From Congeria kusceri (Eukaryota > Mollusca > Bivalvia > Myida > Dreissenidae), in assembly GCA_027627225.1 (NCBI GenBank), contig CM051027.1, positions 41,601,618-41,665,617 on the forward strand: 64,000 nucleotides of DNA, given 5' to 3'. The translations under genes and the position numbers were made by a program. Positions 1 to 11,750 of the stretch are shown here, piece after piece. Every line of letters begins with the position of its first letter. The first letter of the stretch is position 1. Under the pieces are notes generated by a model that saw only the letters and a program-made list of their open reading frames with translations, was not told where the DNA came from and ran no database searches.

Positions 1-3000
1 CCAGAAGAGAAGAGAAACTCTTTAGTAATAGGCACTACTTTTGAATGGACCACGGAAGGATACGCAATGATTTACTGGTATCTAACCTTAAAGAAAACTC
101 AAAATGTTGCTATCATGAAAAAAACTCGTCTACATCATTATTAACCTACTTGTACCACACATGCAAAATTTCAGGTCGATCCGCTAAGTAGAAATGCCCC
201 CAAAACGCATTTGAGTATGACACATGATAAGCCATCTTGCTTGCGTTTCAGTACTTGGATTGTATGGGGAGCGATAACTCAAATTCGCACCTAAATCACA
301 TAAACCAGTCAAAATACCAGTTCATTGAGACTTATTTTAATGCAATGTACAGTAATAAGGTATAAAACGTGTTATACATGCATATGATTGGATGTGCTGT
401 GAGCTGCAAAAGGCGAGCTTTCGTACTTTTTGTCTTTCTTTTTTTACCCGAAAAAACAGGTTTCGCTTAAAAAAAATGTAGATAACGTGTCAGCTTCGAT
501 ATTATTCACATGCATTCCCGTGAAAAGTAATAAACGCTATACAATAACACAGTAACATGCTGATTGTATGTATAAGGGGACCCTAAAGGGCCAGTCCCTG
601 TTTTCCTTAAAGGTTATATACCAGTAATTCCAATTCCCATACGGTCCCATTATAAAACGGCAAACTTTCCAAGCATTTTTCTAGCATTTCCTTTGTTTCA
701 GATTGTGCGAGCCTGGTATCCATTTAAAGATAAATGTGTCCTCTTTCAAAATTTGCAATAAAAAAGATATGTCACGTTACTTCTACGAAAATGCGTCTCA
801 CTTGAATGCAGGCACAGATAGAAAACGGTTTCGGCAGTCATATTTCGACAAAAGCCCCATACCACAGTAAACACACCCCAAAAGTTCACCTTTCAAGTTA
901 GCATCCAATGAAATGCACCAAAATGTTGCAGACACGCATAGGATATTAGAAATAACCATAAAAGGCATGTCTGAGATTGTTAAATGGCTTTTATGCCAGA
1001 AGAAAAGAGGAACTCTTTAGAAATAGGCACTACTTTTGAATGGACCACCGAAGGATACGCAATGATTTACTGGTATCTAACCTTAAAGAAAACTAAAAAT
1101 GTTGCTATCATAAAAACAACTCTTCTAAATAATTATTTACCTACTTGCACCACACATGCAAAATTTCAGGTCGATCCGCTAAGTAGAAATGCCCCCAAAA
1201 CGCATTTGAGTATGACACATGATAAGCCATCTGGCTTGCGTTTCAGTACTTGGATTGTATGGGGAGCGAGAACTCAAATTCGCACCTAAATCACATAAAC
1301 CAGTCAAAATACCAGTTCATTGAGACTTATTTTAATGCAATGGACAGTAATAAGGTATAAAACGTGTAATATTTGCGTATAACATCATTCGATGTGCTGT
1401 GAGCTGCAAAAGGCGAGTTTTTGTACTTTCTTTCTTTCTCTTTTTACCCGAAAAAACAGGTTTCGCTAAAAAAATTGTAGATAACGTGTCAGTTTCGATA
1501 TTATTCACAAGTATTCCCGTGAAAAATAATAAACGCTATAAAATAACACAGTAACATGGTGATTTTATGTACAAGTGGACCCTAAAGGGCCGGTCGCTGG
1601 TTTCCTTAAAGGTTAGATACCAGTATTTCCAATTCCCATAGGGTCCCATTATAAAAGGCAAACTTTCCAAGCATTTTTCTAGCATTTCCTTTGTTTCAGA
1701 TTGTGCAAGCCTGGTATCAATTAAAAGATGAATCTGTACTGTTTCAAAATTTGAAATATAAAAGATACGTCATGTTACTTCTAAAAAATGCGTCTCACTT
1801 GAATGCAGGCACCGGTGGAAAACAGGGTTTCGGCAGTCATATTTCGACAAAAGCCCCATACCATAGTAAACACACCCCAAAAGGTCACCTTTCAAGTTAG
1901 CCTCCTATGAAATGCACCAAAATGTTGCAGACACGCATAGGATATTAGAAATAACCATAAAAGGCATGTCTGAGATTGTTAAATGGCTTTTATGCCAGAA
2001 GAAAAGAGGAACTCTTTAGAAATAGGCACTACTTTTGAATGGACCACGGAAGGATACGCAATGATTTACTGGTATCTAACCTTAAAGAAAACTCAAAATT
2101 GTGCTATCATAAAAACAACTCTTCTAAATCATCATTAACCTACTTGTACCACACATGCAAAATTTCAGGTCGATCCGCTAAGTAGAAATGCCCCCAAAAC
2201 GCATTTGAGTATGACACATGATAAGCCATCTGGCTTGCGTTTCAGTACTTGGATTGTATGGGGAGCGAGAACTCAAATTCGCATCTAAATCACATAAACC
2301 AGTCAAAATACCAGTTCATTGAGACTTATTTTAATGCAATGGACAGTAATAAGGTGTAAAACGTGTAATATTTGCGTATGTGCTGTGAGCTGCAAGAGGC
2401 GAGTTTTCGTACTTTTTTTGTTTCTTTTTTTACTCGAAAAAACAGGTTTCACTTAACAAACTGTAGATAACGTGTCAGTCACGATATTATTCACATGTGT
2501 TCCCGTGAAAAGTAATAAACGCTATAAAATAACACAGTAACATGGAGATTTTATGTATAAGTGGACACTAAAGGGCCTGTCCCTGGTTTTCTTAAAGGTT
2601 AGATACCAGTAATTCCAATTCCCATACGGTCCCATTATAAAACGGCAAACTTTCCAAGCATTTTTCTAGCATTTGCGTTGTTTCAGATTGTGCAAGCCTG
2701 GTATCAATGTAAAGATCAATCTTGCCTCTTTCAAAATTTGCAGTAACAAATATATATCATGTTACTTCTAAGAAAATGCGTCTCACTTGAATGCAGGCAC
2801 CGGTAGAAAACAGGGTTTCGGCAGTCATATTTCGACAAAAGCCCCATACCACAGTAAACACACCCCAAAAGTTCACCTTTCAAGTTAGCCTCCAATGAAA
2901 TGTACCAAAATGTTACAGACACGCATAGGATATTAGAATAACCACAAAAGGCATGTCTGAGATTGTTAAATGGCTTTTATGCCCGAAGAGAAGAGGAACT

Positions 3001-4937
3001 CTTTAGTAAAAATCTTCGACATCATTATTAACCTACTTGTACCACACATGCAAAATGTCAGGTCGATCCGCTAAGTAGAAATGCCCCCAAAACGCATTTG
3101 AGTATGACACATGATAAGCCATCTGGCTTGCATTTCAGTACTTCGATTGTATGGGGAGCGAGAACTCAAATTCGCACCTAAATCACATAAACCAGTCAAA
3201 ATACCAGTTCATTGAGATTTATTTTAATGCAATCGACAGTAATAAGGTATAAAACGTGCAATATTTGCGTATAACATGATTCGATGTGCTGTGAGCTGCA
3301 AAAGGCGAGTTTTCGTACTTTTTTTTTTCTTTTTTTACCCGAAAAAACGGGTTTCGCTTAAAAAATTGTAGACAACGTGTCAGTTACGATTTTATTCACA
3401 TGTATTCCCGTGAAAAGTAATAAACGCTATAAAATAACACAGTAACATGGTGATTTTATGTATAAGTGGACCCTAAAGGGCCGGTCCTTGGTTTCCTTAA
3501 AGGTTAGATACAAGTAATTCCAATTCCCATAGGGTCCCATTATAAAACGGCAAACATTCCAAGCATTTTTCTAGCATTTTCGTTGTTTCAGATTATGCAA
3601 GCCTGGTATCAATTTAAAGATCAATCTGTACTGTTTCAAAATTTGTAATATAAAAGATACGTCATGTTACTTCTAAGAAAATGCGTCTCACTTGAATGCA
3701 GGCACCGGTAGAAAACAGGGTTTCGGCAGTCATATTTCGACAAAGGCCCCATACCACAGTAAACACACCCCAAAAGTTCACCTTTCAAGTTAGTCTCCAA
3801 TGAAATGCAACAAAATGTTGCAAACACGCATAGGATATTAGAAATAACCACAAAACGCATGTCTGAGATTGTTAAATGGCTTTTATTGCAGAAGAGAAGA
3901 GGAACTCTTTAGTAATAGGCACTACTTTTGAATGGACCACGGAAGGATACGCAATGATTTACTGCTATCTAACCTTAAAGAACACTCAAAATGTTGCTAT
4001 CATGAAAAAAAACTCTTGTACATCATTATTAACCTACTTGTACCACACATGCACAATTTCAGGTCGATTCGCTAAGTAGAAATGCCCCCAAAACGCATTT
4101 GAGTATGACACATGATAAGCCATCTGGCTTGCGTTTCAGTACTTGGATTGTATGGGGAGCGAGAACTCAAATTCGCACCTAAATCACATAAACCAGTCAA
4201 AATACCAGTTCATTGAGACTTATTTTAATGCAATGGACAGTAATAAGGTGTAAGACGTGTAATATTTGCGTATGTGCTGTGAGCTGCATAAGGCGAGTTT
4301 TCGTACTTTTTGTATTTGACTTAAAAAATTGTAGATAACGTGTCAGTCACGATATTATTCACATGTATTCCCGTGAAAAGTAATAAACGCTATAAAATAA
4401 CACAGTAACTTGGTGATTTTATGTATAAGTGGACCCTAAAGGGCCGGTCCCTGGTTTCCTTAAAGGTTAGATACCAGTAATTCCAATTCCCATAGGGTCC
4501 CATTATAAAACGGCAAATTTTCCAAACATTTTTCTAGCATTTCCTTTGTTTCAGATTGTGCAAGCCTGGTATCAATGTAACGATCAATCTTGCCTCTTTC
4601 AAAATGTGCAATAAAATATATATATCATGTTACTTCTAAGAAAATGCGTCTCACTTTTATGCAGGCACCGGTAGAAAACCGGGTTTCGGCAGTCATATTT
4701 CGACAAAAGCCCCATACCACAGTAAACACACTCCAAAAGTTCACCTTTCAAGTTAGCCTCCAATGAAGTGCACCAAAATGTTCCAGACACGCATAGGATA
4801 TTATAAATAACCACAAAACGCATGTCTGAGATTGTTAAATGGCTTTATGCCAGAAGAGAAGAGGAACTCTTTAGTAATAGGCACTACTTTTGAATGGACC
4901 ACGGAAGGATACGCAATGATTTACTGGTATCTAACCT
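1..4937. repeat. Tandem satellite array, monomer about 0.9-1.0 kb
   Basis: The same segment, beginning CCAGAAGA(G/A)AAGAG, recurs at about 1, 996, 1995, 2982, 3888 and 4850. This gives five nearly full monomers and a short sixth that stops at about 4937. Spacings are 995, 999, 987, 906 and 962 bp. The fourth monomer is shorter because it lacks about 90 bp near its start. Monomers differ by scattered substitutions and small indels. The array runs off the left edge, so its full length is unknown. Short open frames recur in several monomers, for example 63-74 codons on the minus strand around 2731-2922, 3636-3860 and 4599-4823. They are interrupted in other monomers and resemble no protein I know. 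I read this as non-coding satellite DNA. Confidence 0.9.
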
Positions 4938-6348
4938 CTGAGTACAATAACAACAGTTACCGATTTCAGATAAATTCAACAAAATAGCTAATTATCGTCC
5001 TATAATTGGCGGCCACTATCGTTCAAATAGAGAAATTCGGGTGAATCGTTTAGAATACCAAATATAATAACTACCAGTGTGGAAAAACTCGTGAATTGTT
5101 GGAAGAAAAAGGCTTGCATGGCTGTCAGTGTCAATCTCCATCTCCTGAGTGGCAAACGTTTAAAGATCTGTGGAATATGTTCTGACCACTTTAGCTGATG
5201 TATGTTGACCGTTATGATAAATAATTTGTAGTTATTAATCGGAAGTGTCATTGTCAATCTGTGATTGTGGATGATAATTTCAGGACAATGTGTCCCTATT
5301 TAAAAGTGTGCCTTTATAAATTTAACTACATTCTTCACAATTACAGAATATTTGGATGTTTTCCACTAGCATAACAAATAGCAGTTTAAATGGTGCTCAT
5401 TAAATCTTGTCATTTATGCAGTTTGCTTAATTCTTAATATATTGTGTCATTTTATGTTTTCAGAAAAGAAGTCGAAATTACCCCAGAGACCATTCAGACG
5501 TTTCTTTTGATTAATAGGAGAATAGACGGACGGATGGACAAACTGAGAATCGATCCAGCATGTTTTATTGTACGATGGGCATGCAGAGAAGCTGGATAGA
5601 GCCAATACATCGGTGAAGTTTGCAGAAAACAGGCGGCAAATGATGCACATTTAACCCATCTTCCTGATGAACAGCACTTACCACCACTTCGTTCAATATT
5701 GAATAACAAATTTCAGGTGTCTGTGTGATGTTATTGATAATGAGTGTGTGATCAAAAATAAAATGCTTGATTTGATGTGTTTGATATAGATAAATATGGT
5801 ATTGATTTGAGCATGATCTTATAAGTTGGTAATTGTAATGATATTATTATTAAACAAAGACAAATTAACTATTTTCTCAATGATTATTGAGGGATAGGGT
5901 AAATAAAATTAATTACACATAATAAAAGTGTCTGCTTTTTATTGCTATTCAAGAAAAGGAAATATAAACCCAATGACATGCTGTCTAAAGTGATCAACTA
6001 TTTTATTTAGAAACACTACATATTAAAAGAAAAATACAGGTTAATGACAATAAAAAAATTATTGCATTAAAAACATGGCATGTTTCTTTGTACTCTACAT
6101 TCTTGAGATTTTGGGGTTACTGATTCTAAAATTTCATTAATAATATAATACACATTAAAATAAATAATACCAATAATTCATAGTTGAGGTATTTTTTTTA
6201 TACATTATTAATAATATACCACACATTGAAAAAAATAATAGATCTACCAATATTTAGAGAAATCTTAAATTTCAAGATACTGTACATAACAACATTGGAG
6301 ATCAGAAAGTTAAACAAAATGAAATATTCCAAAATGCATTAATAACTT
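4938..6348. other. AT-rich stretch with no supported gene
   Basis: After the satellite ends there is about 1.4 kb of AT-rich sequence. The only coding hint is 5464-5599: a splice-acceptor-like TTTTCAG followed by 44 open codons and a stop. I do not recognise the peptide and do not call a gene. Confidence 0.5.
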
Positions 6349-7613
6349 TAATCAAAGCGCTGAAGGCACTACAGTTGTTCGCTATTGCGTAACACTGAGC
6401 ACATGGACAATCTGTGTAATTAGATTGGGATGATTAAATACAATATTGCCTCATAAACATGTAAATCAAATTTTGAAATAAATATATCGTCATTGTGTAA
6501 TTATTGTATTTTTTTCTCAATCATGCGTTTTGAATTGTTTTGTGTTGTCAATTCAATTCAATATTTATTGCGTCAAATGTGTAGCTGATGAATTTAGGTC
6601 CATTTTAAAACGTACGCCACTAATTAAAACGCAATCAGGTGTAAAAACTAGATAAAGTTACTTTCAGCGGCTTAAAACTCTACACGAGTAAAATATATTT
6701 AAAGCCTTTCAAAAACAATCAATTTAAAATAAAAAAAATGTCGGGCAAGAAACCTAAGCATACAAATTATTTGTCCAATTTTCAATTGCATGCTCTTTCT
6801 TTGGGCTACAAACATATATTAATTTAATGACATTCCTACTCGACATTCCGACATTAAATATTGATTCCTAACACACATTATATGTATATACATGTATATA
6901 GTGAGAAAAGACCATTATGAACTTCATAGCCGGACACTTTCTGTGGAAGACAGATGATTACGCCGTCGAAGATCAACAGCTGTGGAGTTCATCAATACTC
7001 GATATTAACCTTAAACACAAACAAGATGCTGAATATTAAAACTATTAAACATAATAAAATTGCAAAGACTGTGATACAAGCTTTTCAACCGTATTAGCAA
7101 GTGTTTAAGTTACTTAAGGGGAGTAACTATCAAAACATTGTTGGTTTCTTTTGGAAATATCTCAAAATGTATTCCCTTTCAGTTTATTAAGCATGTGGAG
7201 TAGCAAAACTGTCAAAAAAGTATATGAAAAAAAATTCAACCACAGCCGGGAATCGAACCTGTGTCCTTCAAAATACCAGTCCGATATGCTAACCACTGGG
7301 CTATTGCCGCTGCGACTTTTCGCGTGTAAAATTCTGCCTATTGTAGTTTCTGATATGTTTACTGTATCCGACCTCAATTGTTCTACTATGTCCGGAATGC
7401 TCCGTATAAATTGACCGCTACTGCGTAATAACTAAACTGCTATAGCTAAACTGTTCTTTATCGTTATAATGATGGCCACGTAAATAATGAAATGAGTAAT
7501 ATAAATTCCCAACTAAACAAATTCAACTCAACAAATAATCTTTATATGAGTTGGCGATAACGAGATGAATATGTAAAGTTAGATTTTTTCTATTCGGCTC
7601 GCCTCGTGACCCA
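6349..7613. mobile_element. Dispersed repeat, copy 1, containing a tRNA-like segment
   Basis: Blocks of this region match 51989-55295 in the same order. They include GCTGAAGGCACTACAGTTGTT near 6360, a block with AAAACGTACGCCACTAATTA near 6610, an AAGCATGTGGAGTAGCAAA block near 7190, the tRNA-like segment near 7245-7312, and a final CGGCTCGCCTCGTGACCC near 7597. The copies are clearly diverged. No long open frame is present. The shared order and the abrupt loss of similarity at both ends indicate a transposable element of about 1.26 kb, probably non-autonomous. I cannot assign its class. Confidence 0.6.
7241..7316 (-). repeat. tRNA-derived (SINE-like) segment
   Basis: Read on the minus strand, this has an A-box-like AGCCCAGTGG followed by a B-box GGTTCGATTCCC, with the spacing of a tRNA gene. 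The T-arm (ACAGG against CCCGG) and the acceptor stem do not pair properly, so it is a tRNA-derived promoter of a SINE or a pseudo-tRNA rather than a working tRNA gene. It sits inside the dispersed repeat at 6349-7613. Confidence 0.55.
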
Positions 7614-8011
7614 AGATTTCATTCATTGATGAATTAGACGTCGCATAACGTACTATTTTATTATCTTTCGCGAGTACAGTCATAGTTGATCCTACATTGA
7701 AAGTTTTTCCAACATGCCATGTTTTAATTAAATTCATTATCGTTATGATTATCATTTGACAAATTAAACAATATTTAAAACGGTACTTTTTACTTTAACG
7801 TAGTCGACTGGCCTAAAGCGGTTAGGATCAGAGTTCTTTCTTTTTGGACTGGTTCGAAATTACAGGATTAAAAATATATCATTGAATTCGCTGTACCCAA
7901 ACTTGCCATACAGGTGACAGCATGGGAATGAAACACACAGACGAAATCGTGCACATACGTTATGCTAAATGGTGCCAAATGGAGTCCGTCAGTACTGTTT
8001 ACCAGGCCCGC

Positions 8012-8340
8012 ACAACCTGAAGTGTAATAACGACCTGAAGTGTAATAAACTTTGTTACATTATTACAATTGCTTGCCGCCCTGAAGTGTAATAACGCCCC
8101 AAAGTGTAATAAACTTTTCTGTGTTGAAAATTGTATATCATCAAATACTAAACAAACATTTTTGAGAAATATAACGTATAATGGTATAAAAATGTGGTAA
8201 TGCGACTGATGAATGAAAAACCAACATTGTTAACGATGTGATACACTTTGGACGGACTACAGATTTATCAGTCTTTAAAACTAACAACATGTTTCTGTTG
8301 TTCATTTTGTAATGGTACGTAAAATGGCATCTATTTCACT
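8012..8340 (+). repeat. Left outer terminal inverted repeat
   Basis: Outermost TIR unit. It contains several copies of a short motif around CTGAAGTGTAATAACG, then a unique-looking stretch (AAATATAACGTATAATGG, GATGTGATACACTTTGGACG) mirrored at 17288-17616. It is cut at 8340/8341 by the LINE; the expected continuation, AGACTATTCTAC, resumes at 11329. Confidence 0.85.
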
Positions 8341-8349
8341 ATTTCAGAT

Positions 8350-9684
8350 ATGTATAAAACAATACTCAGTAAATTGAACAGCATCGAATCTACCCAAAAG
8401 CAAATGCAATCAAAACTATCGAAATTAGACCAAATTGAAACCGACGTAAAAACCATCTCGAACAAGTTATCCATGTTGAATCGAAAGTAGCTTCGCTAGA
8501 ATCCAAATTTAATGAGTCAGAAAAAAGGCTTTCGGATATTGAGAAAAGTCGTTCTTTTGACAGTAATACAAGTGATGAAATGAAAACAAATATTGATGCC
8601 TTGTCAAGAAATATAACTTCTCTTCGGAATGAAAACATTGACCTAAATGAAACCATCATCGATCTCCAAGCAAGATCAATGCGTGACAATTTGCTTTTCT
8701 TTAATTTAGACGAAGAAACTAGCTTTGAAGGTTACAGTATACTAAATATTTCAGGTGTGCAATGCTATACTCTCTAAATAAATCAACACCATTTATTTGA
8801 AGACACAATTTTCTGTATAGTCACTTGCCATGACTTTATTTTTGAATATTTCTTTGTACGTGTGGTAGGAAAAACATTGTTGTGTACTAAAAATTCACTG
8901 TTTCGCTTGAAGGTTGGAGACTACATGACGAGACTTTGACAGTTGGCAGTATACCTTCAACTGGAGAGTAGCCGGTAAAAAGATGGCCGTAAAACAGTGA
9001 ACTTTGATTCGCGTCGAGTTCTTTCTTACATATCACATGACCTATCTTTTTTATTGTCTAAATCAATTCGGCTCGGAATGCTCTTTAAGAAAAGGTATGG
9101 TTATGAGGGTCTCTACGCGCAAAATGTTGAGTTTATTTTTTGTTGAATTTATTGCTTTTACATTGAATTTGTTAAGGAAATCTTTTAGTATATTGTGACC
9201 TGAAGGCCGAAATTCCGAAAATTGTGCTGAAAAAGTTTTACATTTTTGTGAAAATAATTTAAGAATTCAAAGCGCAGCTTCACAGATGAAAATCGACAGG
9301 GCGCATAGGCTAGGGCCTTATCAACATGGCAAGAAAAGACCAATAGTAGCCAAGTTTAATTACTATGGTGACAAAGAGACCGTGAAATCAGCGGCACGGG
9401 AAAAGCTTAAAGACGGTAATTTCCGCGTGAGCGACCAGTTTCCAAAGCAAATTCAAGAACGCCGAAAGAAACTTTTGCCATATTTAATTGAGGCTAAGCG
9501 GAATGGAAAACAGGCGAGTCTATCCTATGACACGCTGTACATCGACCGTGTCAAATACACACATGACCGTCCACCTCCTGGTCCAGTACCGGAACTGCCC
9601 CCACGTGGCCGACGCGAATACGGAGGGCAGCGTCTTAATAGCACCGGAAGCCGCCATGACCATGAACTTCCGACTAGCAGTTAG
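8350..9684 (+). pseudogene. LINE ORF1 (nucleic-acid-binding protein), frameshifted and interrupted
   Basis: Reading starts at ATG 8350 with a charged, heptad-like coiled-coil region. The frame is lost near 8470, apparently by a 1-base deletion, and continues in another frame to a stretch ending SMRDNLLFF at about 8700, typical of LINE ORF1 proteins just before the RRM-like domain. At 8730 a 471-bp MITE interrupts it. After the MITE the frame resumes (EGRNSENCAEKV near 9205) and contains KIDRAHRLG and RRKKLLPYLIEAKRNGK, matching the C-terminal domain of L1-ORF1p-like proteins. It ends at TAG 9682-9684. The family protein binds element RNA in the retrotransposition particle; this copy cannot make it. 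Confidence 0.75.
8730..9200. mobile_element. 471-bp MITE, copy 1 (in LINE ORF1)
   Basis: It starts GGTTACAGTATAC and ends GTATATTGTGACC, imperfect terminal inverted repeats (11 of 13). It is flanked by TGAA(G) on both sides (8726-8730 and 9201-9205). By direct reading the same 471 bp occur at 43236-43706 with no difference I can find. It has no transposase; a 64-codon open frame inside is incidental. The LINE reading frame is restored if the MITE and one copy of the flanking duplication are ignored, which fixes the borders. The superfamily is undetermined because the duplication could be 4 or 5 bp. Confidence 0.85.
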
Positions 9685-11214
9685 GGAGACGACCGGAAGC
9701 AGCTTACTGTTTTATCCTGGAATGTGCAGGGTCTTGTTTCCAAACTTGAGGACAGCGATTATTTAAACTTCATTAATAAACATGACATATTAATATTTAC
9801 AGTAACTTGGAATGCAAAATCAACTAATATCCATATTGACGATTTTGAGTGTTTCTCATGCCCACGTCCGAAGTGCAACAGAAATGCGAAAAGACATAGC
9901 GGAGGTGTAATATTTTACTATAAAACAGTATATCAGGGTAAAATTGAAGTTTTAAATATAAATGAAAAAGGGATTATTTGGTGTAAACTACTTAAATCTT
10001 TTTTCGGTTTTGAAAACGATGTATATATTTGTTGTTGCTATATACCACCAGCTGAGTCCCCTGTGTACAGTAACATAAATTCCAAACTCCAAGATTTAGA
10101 TTTTTTTGATCAAATATCGAACGATTTAAAAATGTTTAGTCAACTTGGTGAAGTTATTTTAACAGGAGATTTTAACTCGCGAATAGGTCAAAGGTCGGAC
10201 GTGATAGATAATTTAAATCTCGACCGCTACATTAATATGCCTGTGCCTGATGTACCTATTGATATTCTACCGCAACGATTATCTGCGGATCGGCAAACGA
10301 ATACGTTCGGTAATAAACTTCTTACGCTTTGTAAAGAAAATAGTGTCTTTATTGCTAATGGGCGTCTAGAACCAGGACTCTACACATGTTATAATCTTTG
10401 TAGAAATACTTTAGGTGCAAGCACTGTTGATTATGTGATCGTAAATTACAATATGTACACGTGTATAAGCACTATGAATGTACTTGATTTGAACGAATTT
10501 TCTGATCATTGTCCGATTGAATTTACCTTGCTTTGTGATAAATGTATAACATATAAACAAGGCCACAGCTTTGAAAAGATAGATTGGAAACAAAGTCATA
10601 TAGATTTGTTAAATAATACTTTAGAAGATAAAAGGTACATTTTTGATGAAATTACAAATAACTTGTTATCGGAGAGTGACAATCTGGATAGCTGTATCGA
10701 TGCTTTATCGACTACTATTTTTGATATCTCTTTTCAGCTTAACGGTAAAACTGTACACACAGGCAGTAACAAACGTAAAAATAAATATGTGAAGAAATCC
10801 TTGTGGTTTAATGAGGCATGTAGACAAAACAAAAAAGAGTTCTATGAATGTAAGATAATCTCTAAACGTTATCCCTGTGACGCGAACAAGATTAGATTTT
10901 TAGATGCCAGAAATAAATATTGCTGCGTTAAAAGGGAGTCAAAAGGCGATTATTACAATAAAGAAAAACATACATTAGCGAAGTTAAGCAAAAACAATCC
11001 AAAACAGTTTTGGCGATATATAAACAAATATAAAAATAAAAATGTTTCAAACAGTAATGATATCAACATGGATCAATTTTTAAACCATTTTAGACAATCA
11101 TCGAATACTGCACATAGCAGTACATTTAATGCTAATGACACTAATGACTTGAATTCGTCGCCTTCTATTGAAACGCTTGATTGTTTCTTGAATCTCATAC
11201 TTATTCATCTTTAA
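9685..11214 (+). pseudogene. LINE ORF2 remnant: endonuclease domain only
   Basis: An open frame of about 510 codons begins directly after the ORF1 stop, in the same frame. It encodes an apurinic-type (exonuclease-endonuclease-phosphatase) endonuclease: SWNVQG near 9715, LTGDFNSRIG near 10159 and FSDHCPIEF near 10500. The usual catalytic Glu of the T-E-T-W motif is Val here (GTA, 9802-9804), so nicking activity is probably lost. Downstream is a basic, Lys/Asn-rich linker. The frame then ends at 11214 with no reverse transcriptase motif, although the 3' tail is present, so the RT region was removed by an internal deletion near 11180. There is no ATG near the start; the first in-frame Met is well inside the domain. 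Confidence 0.75.
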
Positions 11215-11326
11215 ATACGTTATATTGTATGATTCCCTGTCTCGGCCATATTTTTTTTTCTTTTGTGTATATGTATTTGGCCAAAGGCAGTATGCCGGAT
11301 TGCCAATAAACTTTGAAACTAAACAC

Positions 11327-11750
11327 GGAGACTATTCTACCGACTTCTTTTAATTATTAAAGCCTCGAAGTGTAATAAACTTTATTACATTATAACACTT
11401 GTTTTCCGCCCTGAAGTTTAATAACGCCCTGAAGTGTAATGAACTTTTTTCTTGGTTGACAATTGCATATCATCGAATACCAAACAAACATTCTTGAGAA
11501 ATATAATGCATTATGGTATTGAAATAAGGTAATGCGACTGATGAATGACATACCAAAAATGTTTACGATTGATACACTTTTGACGGACTACAAGTTTTAT
11601 CAGTCATTACAACTAAAGAAAAATATTTTTCCTTCGTTCATCGTATAATTGAAAGTGTAAAAGCATCAATTTTACTAAAGACGGTTTCTATTCTACCAAG
11701 ATTGTGTACGTCTTAACGCCCGTGTTGTAATAGACTTTATAGCATTAATC
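11327..11750 (+). repeat. Left inner TIR sub-repeats
   Basis: Continues the left TIR after the LINE. The motifs CTGAAGTGTAAT, GAAATATAATGCATTATGG and GATACACTTTTGACGGACT repeat the outer unit at 8012-8340 in the same order with more divergence. Mirror copies lie in 16160-17245. Confidence 0.7.

Larger units (their letters stand above)
8341..11326 (+). mobile_element. Decayed APE-type non-LTR retrotransposon (LINE)
   Basis: Inserted in the left TIR of the Ginger-like element: the mirror copy on the right is continuous where this one is split, apart from about 8 bp lost or replaced at the junction. It carries a frameshifted and interrupted ORF1, then an ORF2 with an endonuclease domain but no reverse transcriptase, then a 3' tail ending in CAATAAACTTTGAAAC. 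The 5' end begins just before the ORF1 ATG at 8350, so the 5' UTR is missing. I see no clear target-site duplication. Confidence 0.7.

Noticed and set aside
5464..5599. Possible 44-codon terminal exon after TTTTCAG
   Set aside because: The peptide resembles nothing I know, composition is not distinctive and no partner exon was found.
7241..7316. tRNA gene on the minus strand
   Set aside because: A and B boxes are present but the acceptor and T stems do not pair, and the same arrangement recurs in repeats at 45945-46015 and 54930-55005.
9004..9198. 64-codon frame identical to one at 43510-43704
   Set aside because: It lies inside the MITE, and the identity reflects recent transposition rather than a conserved protein.
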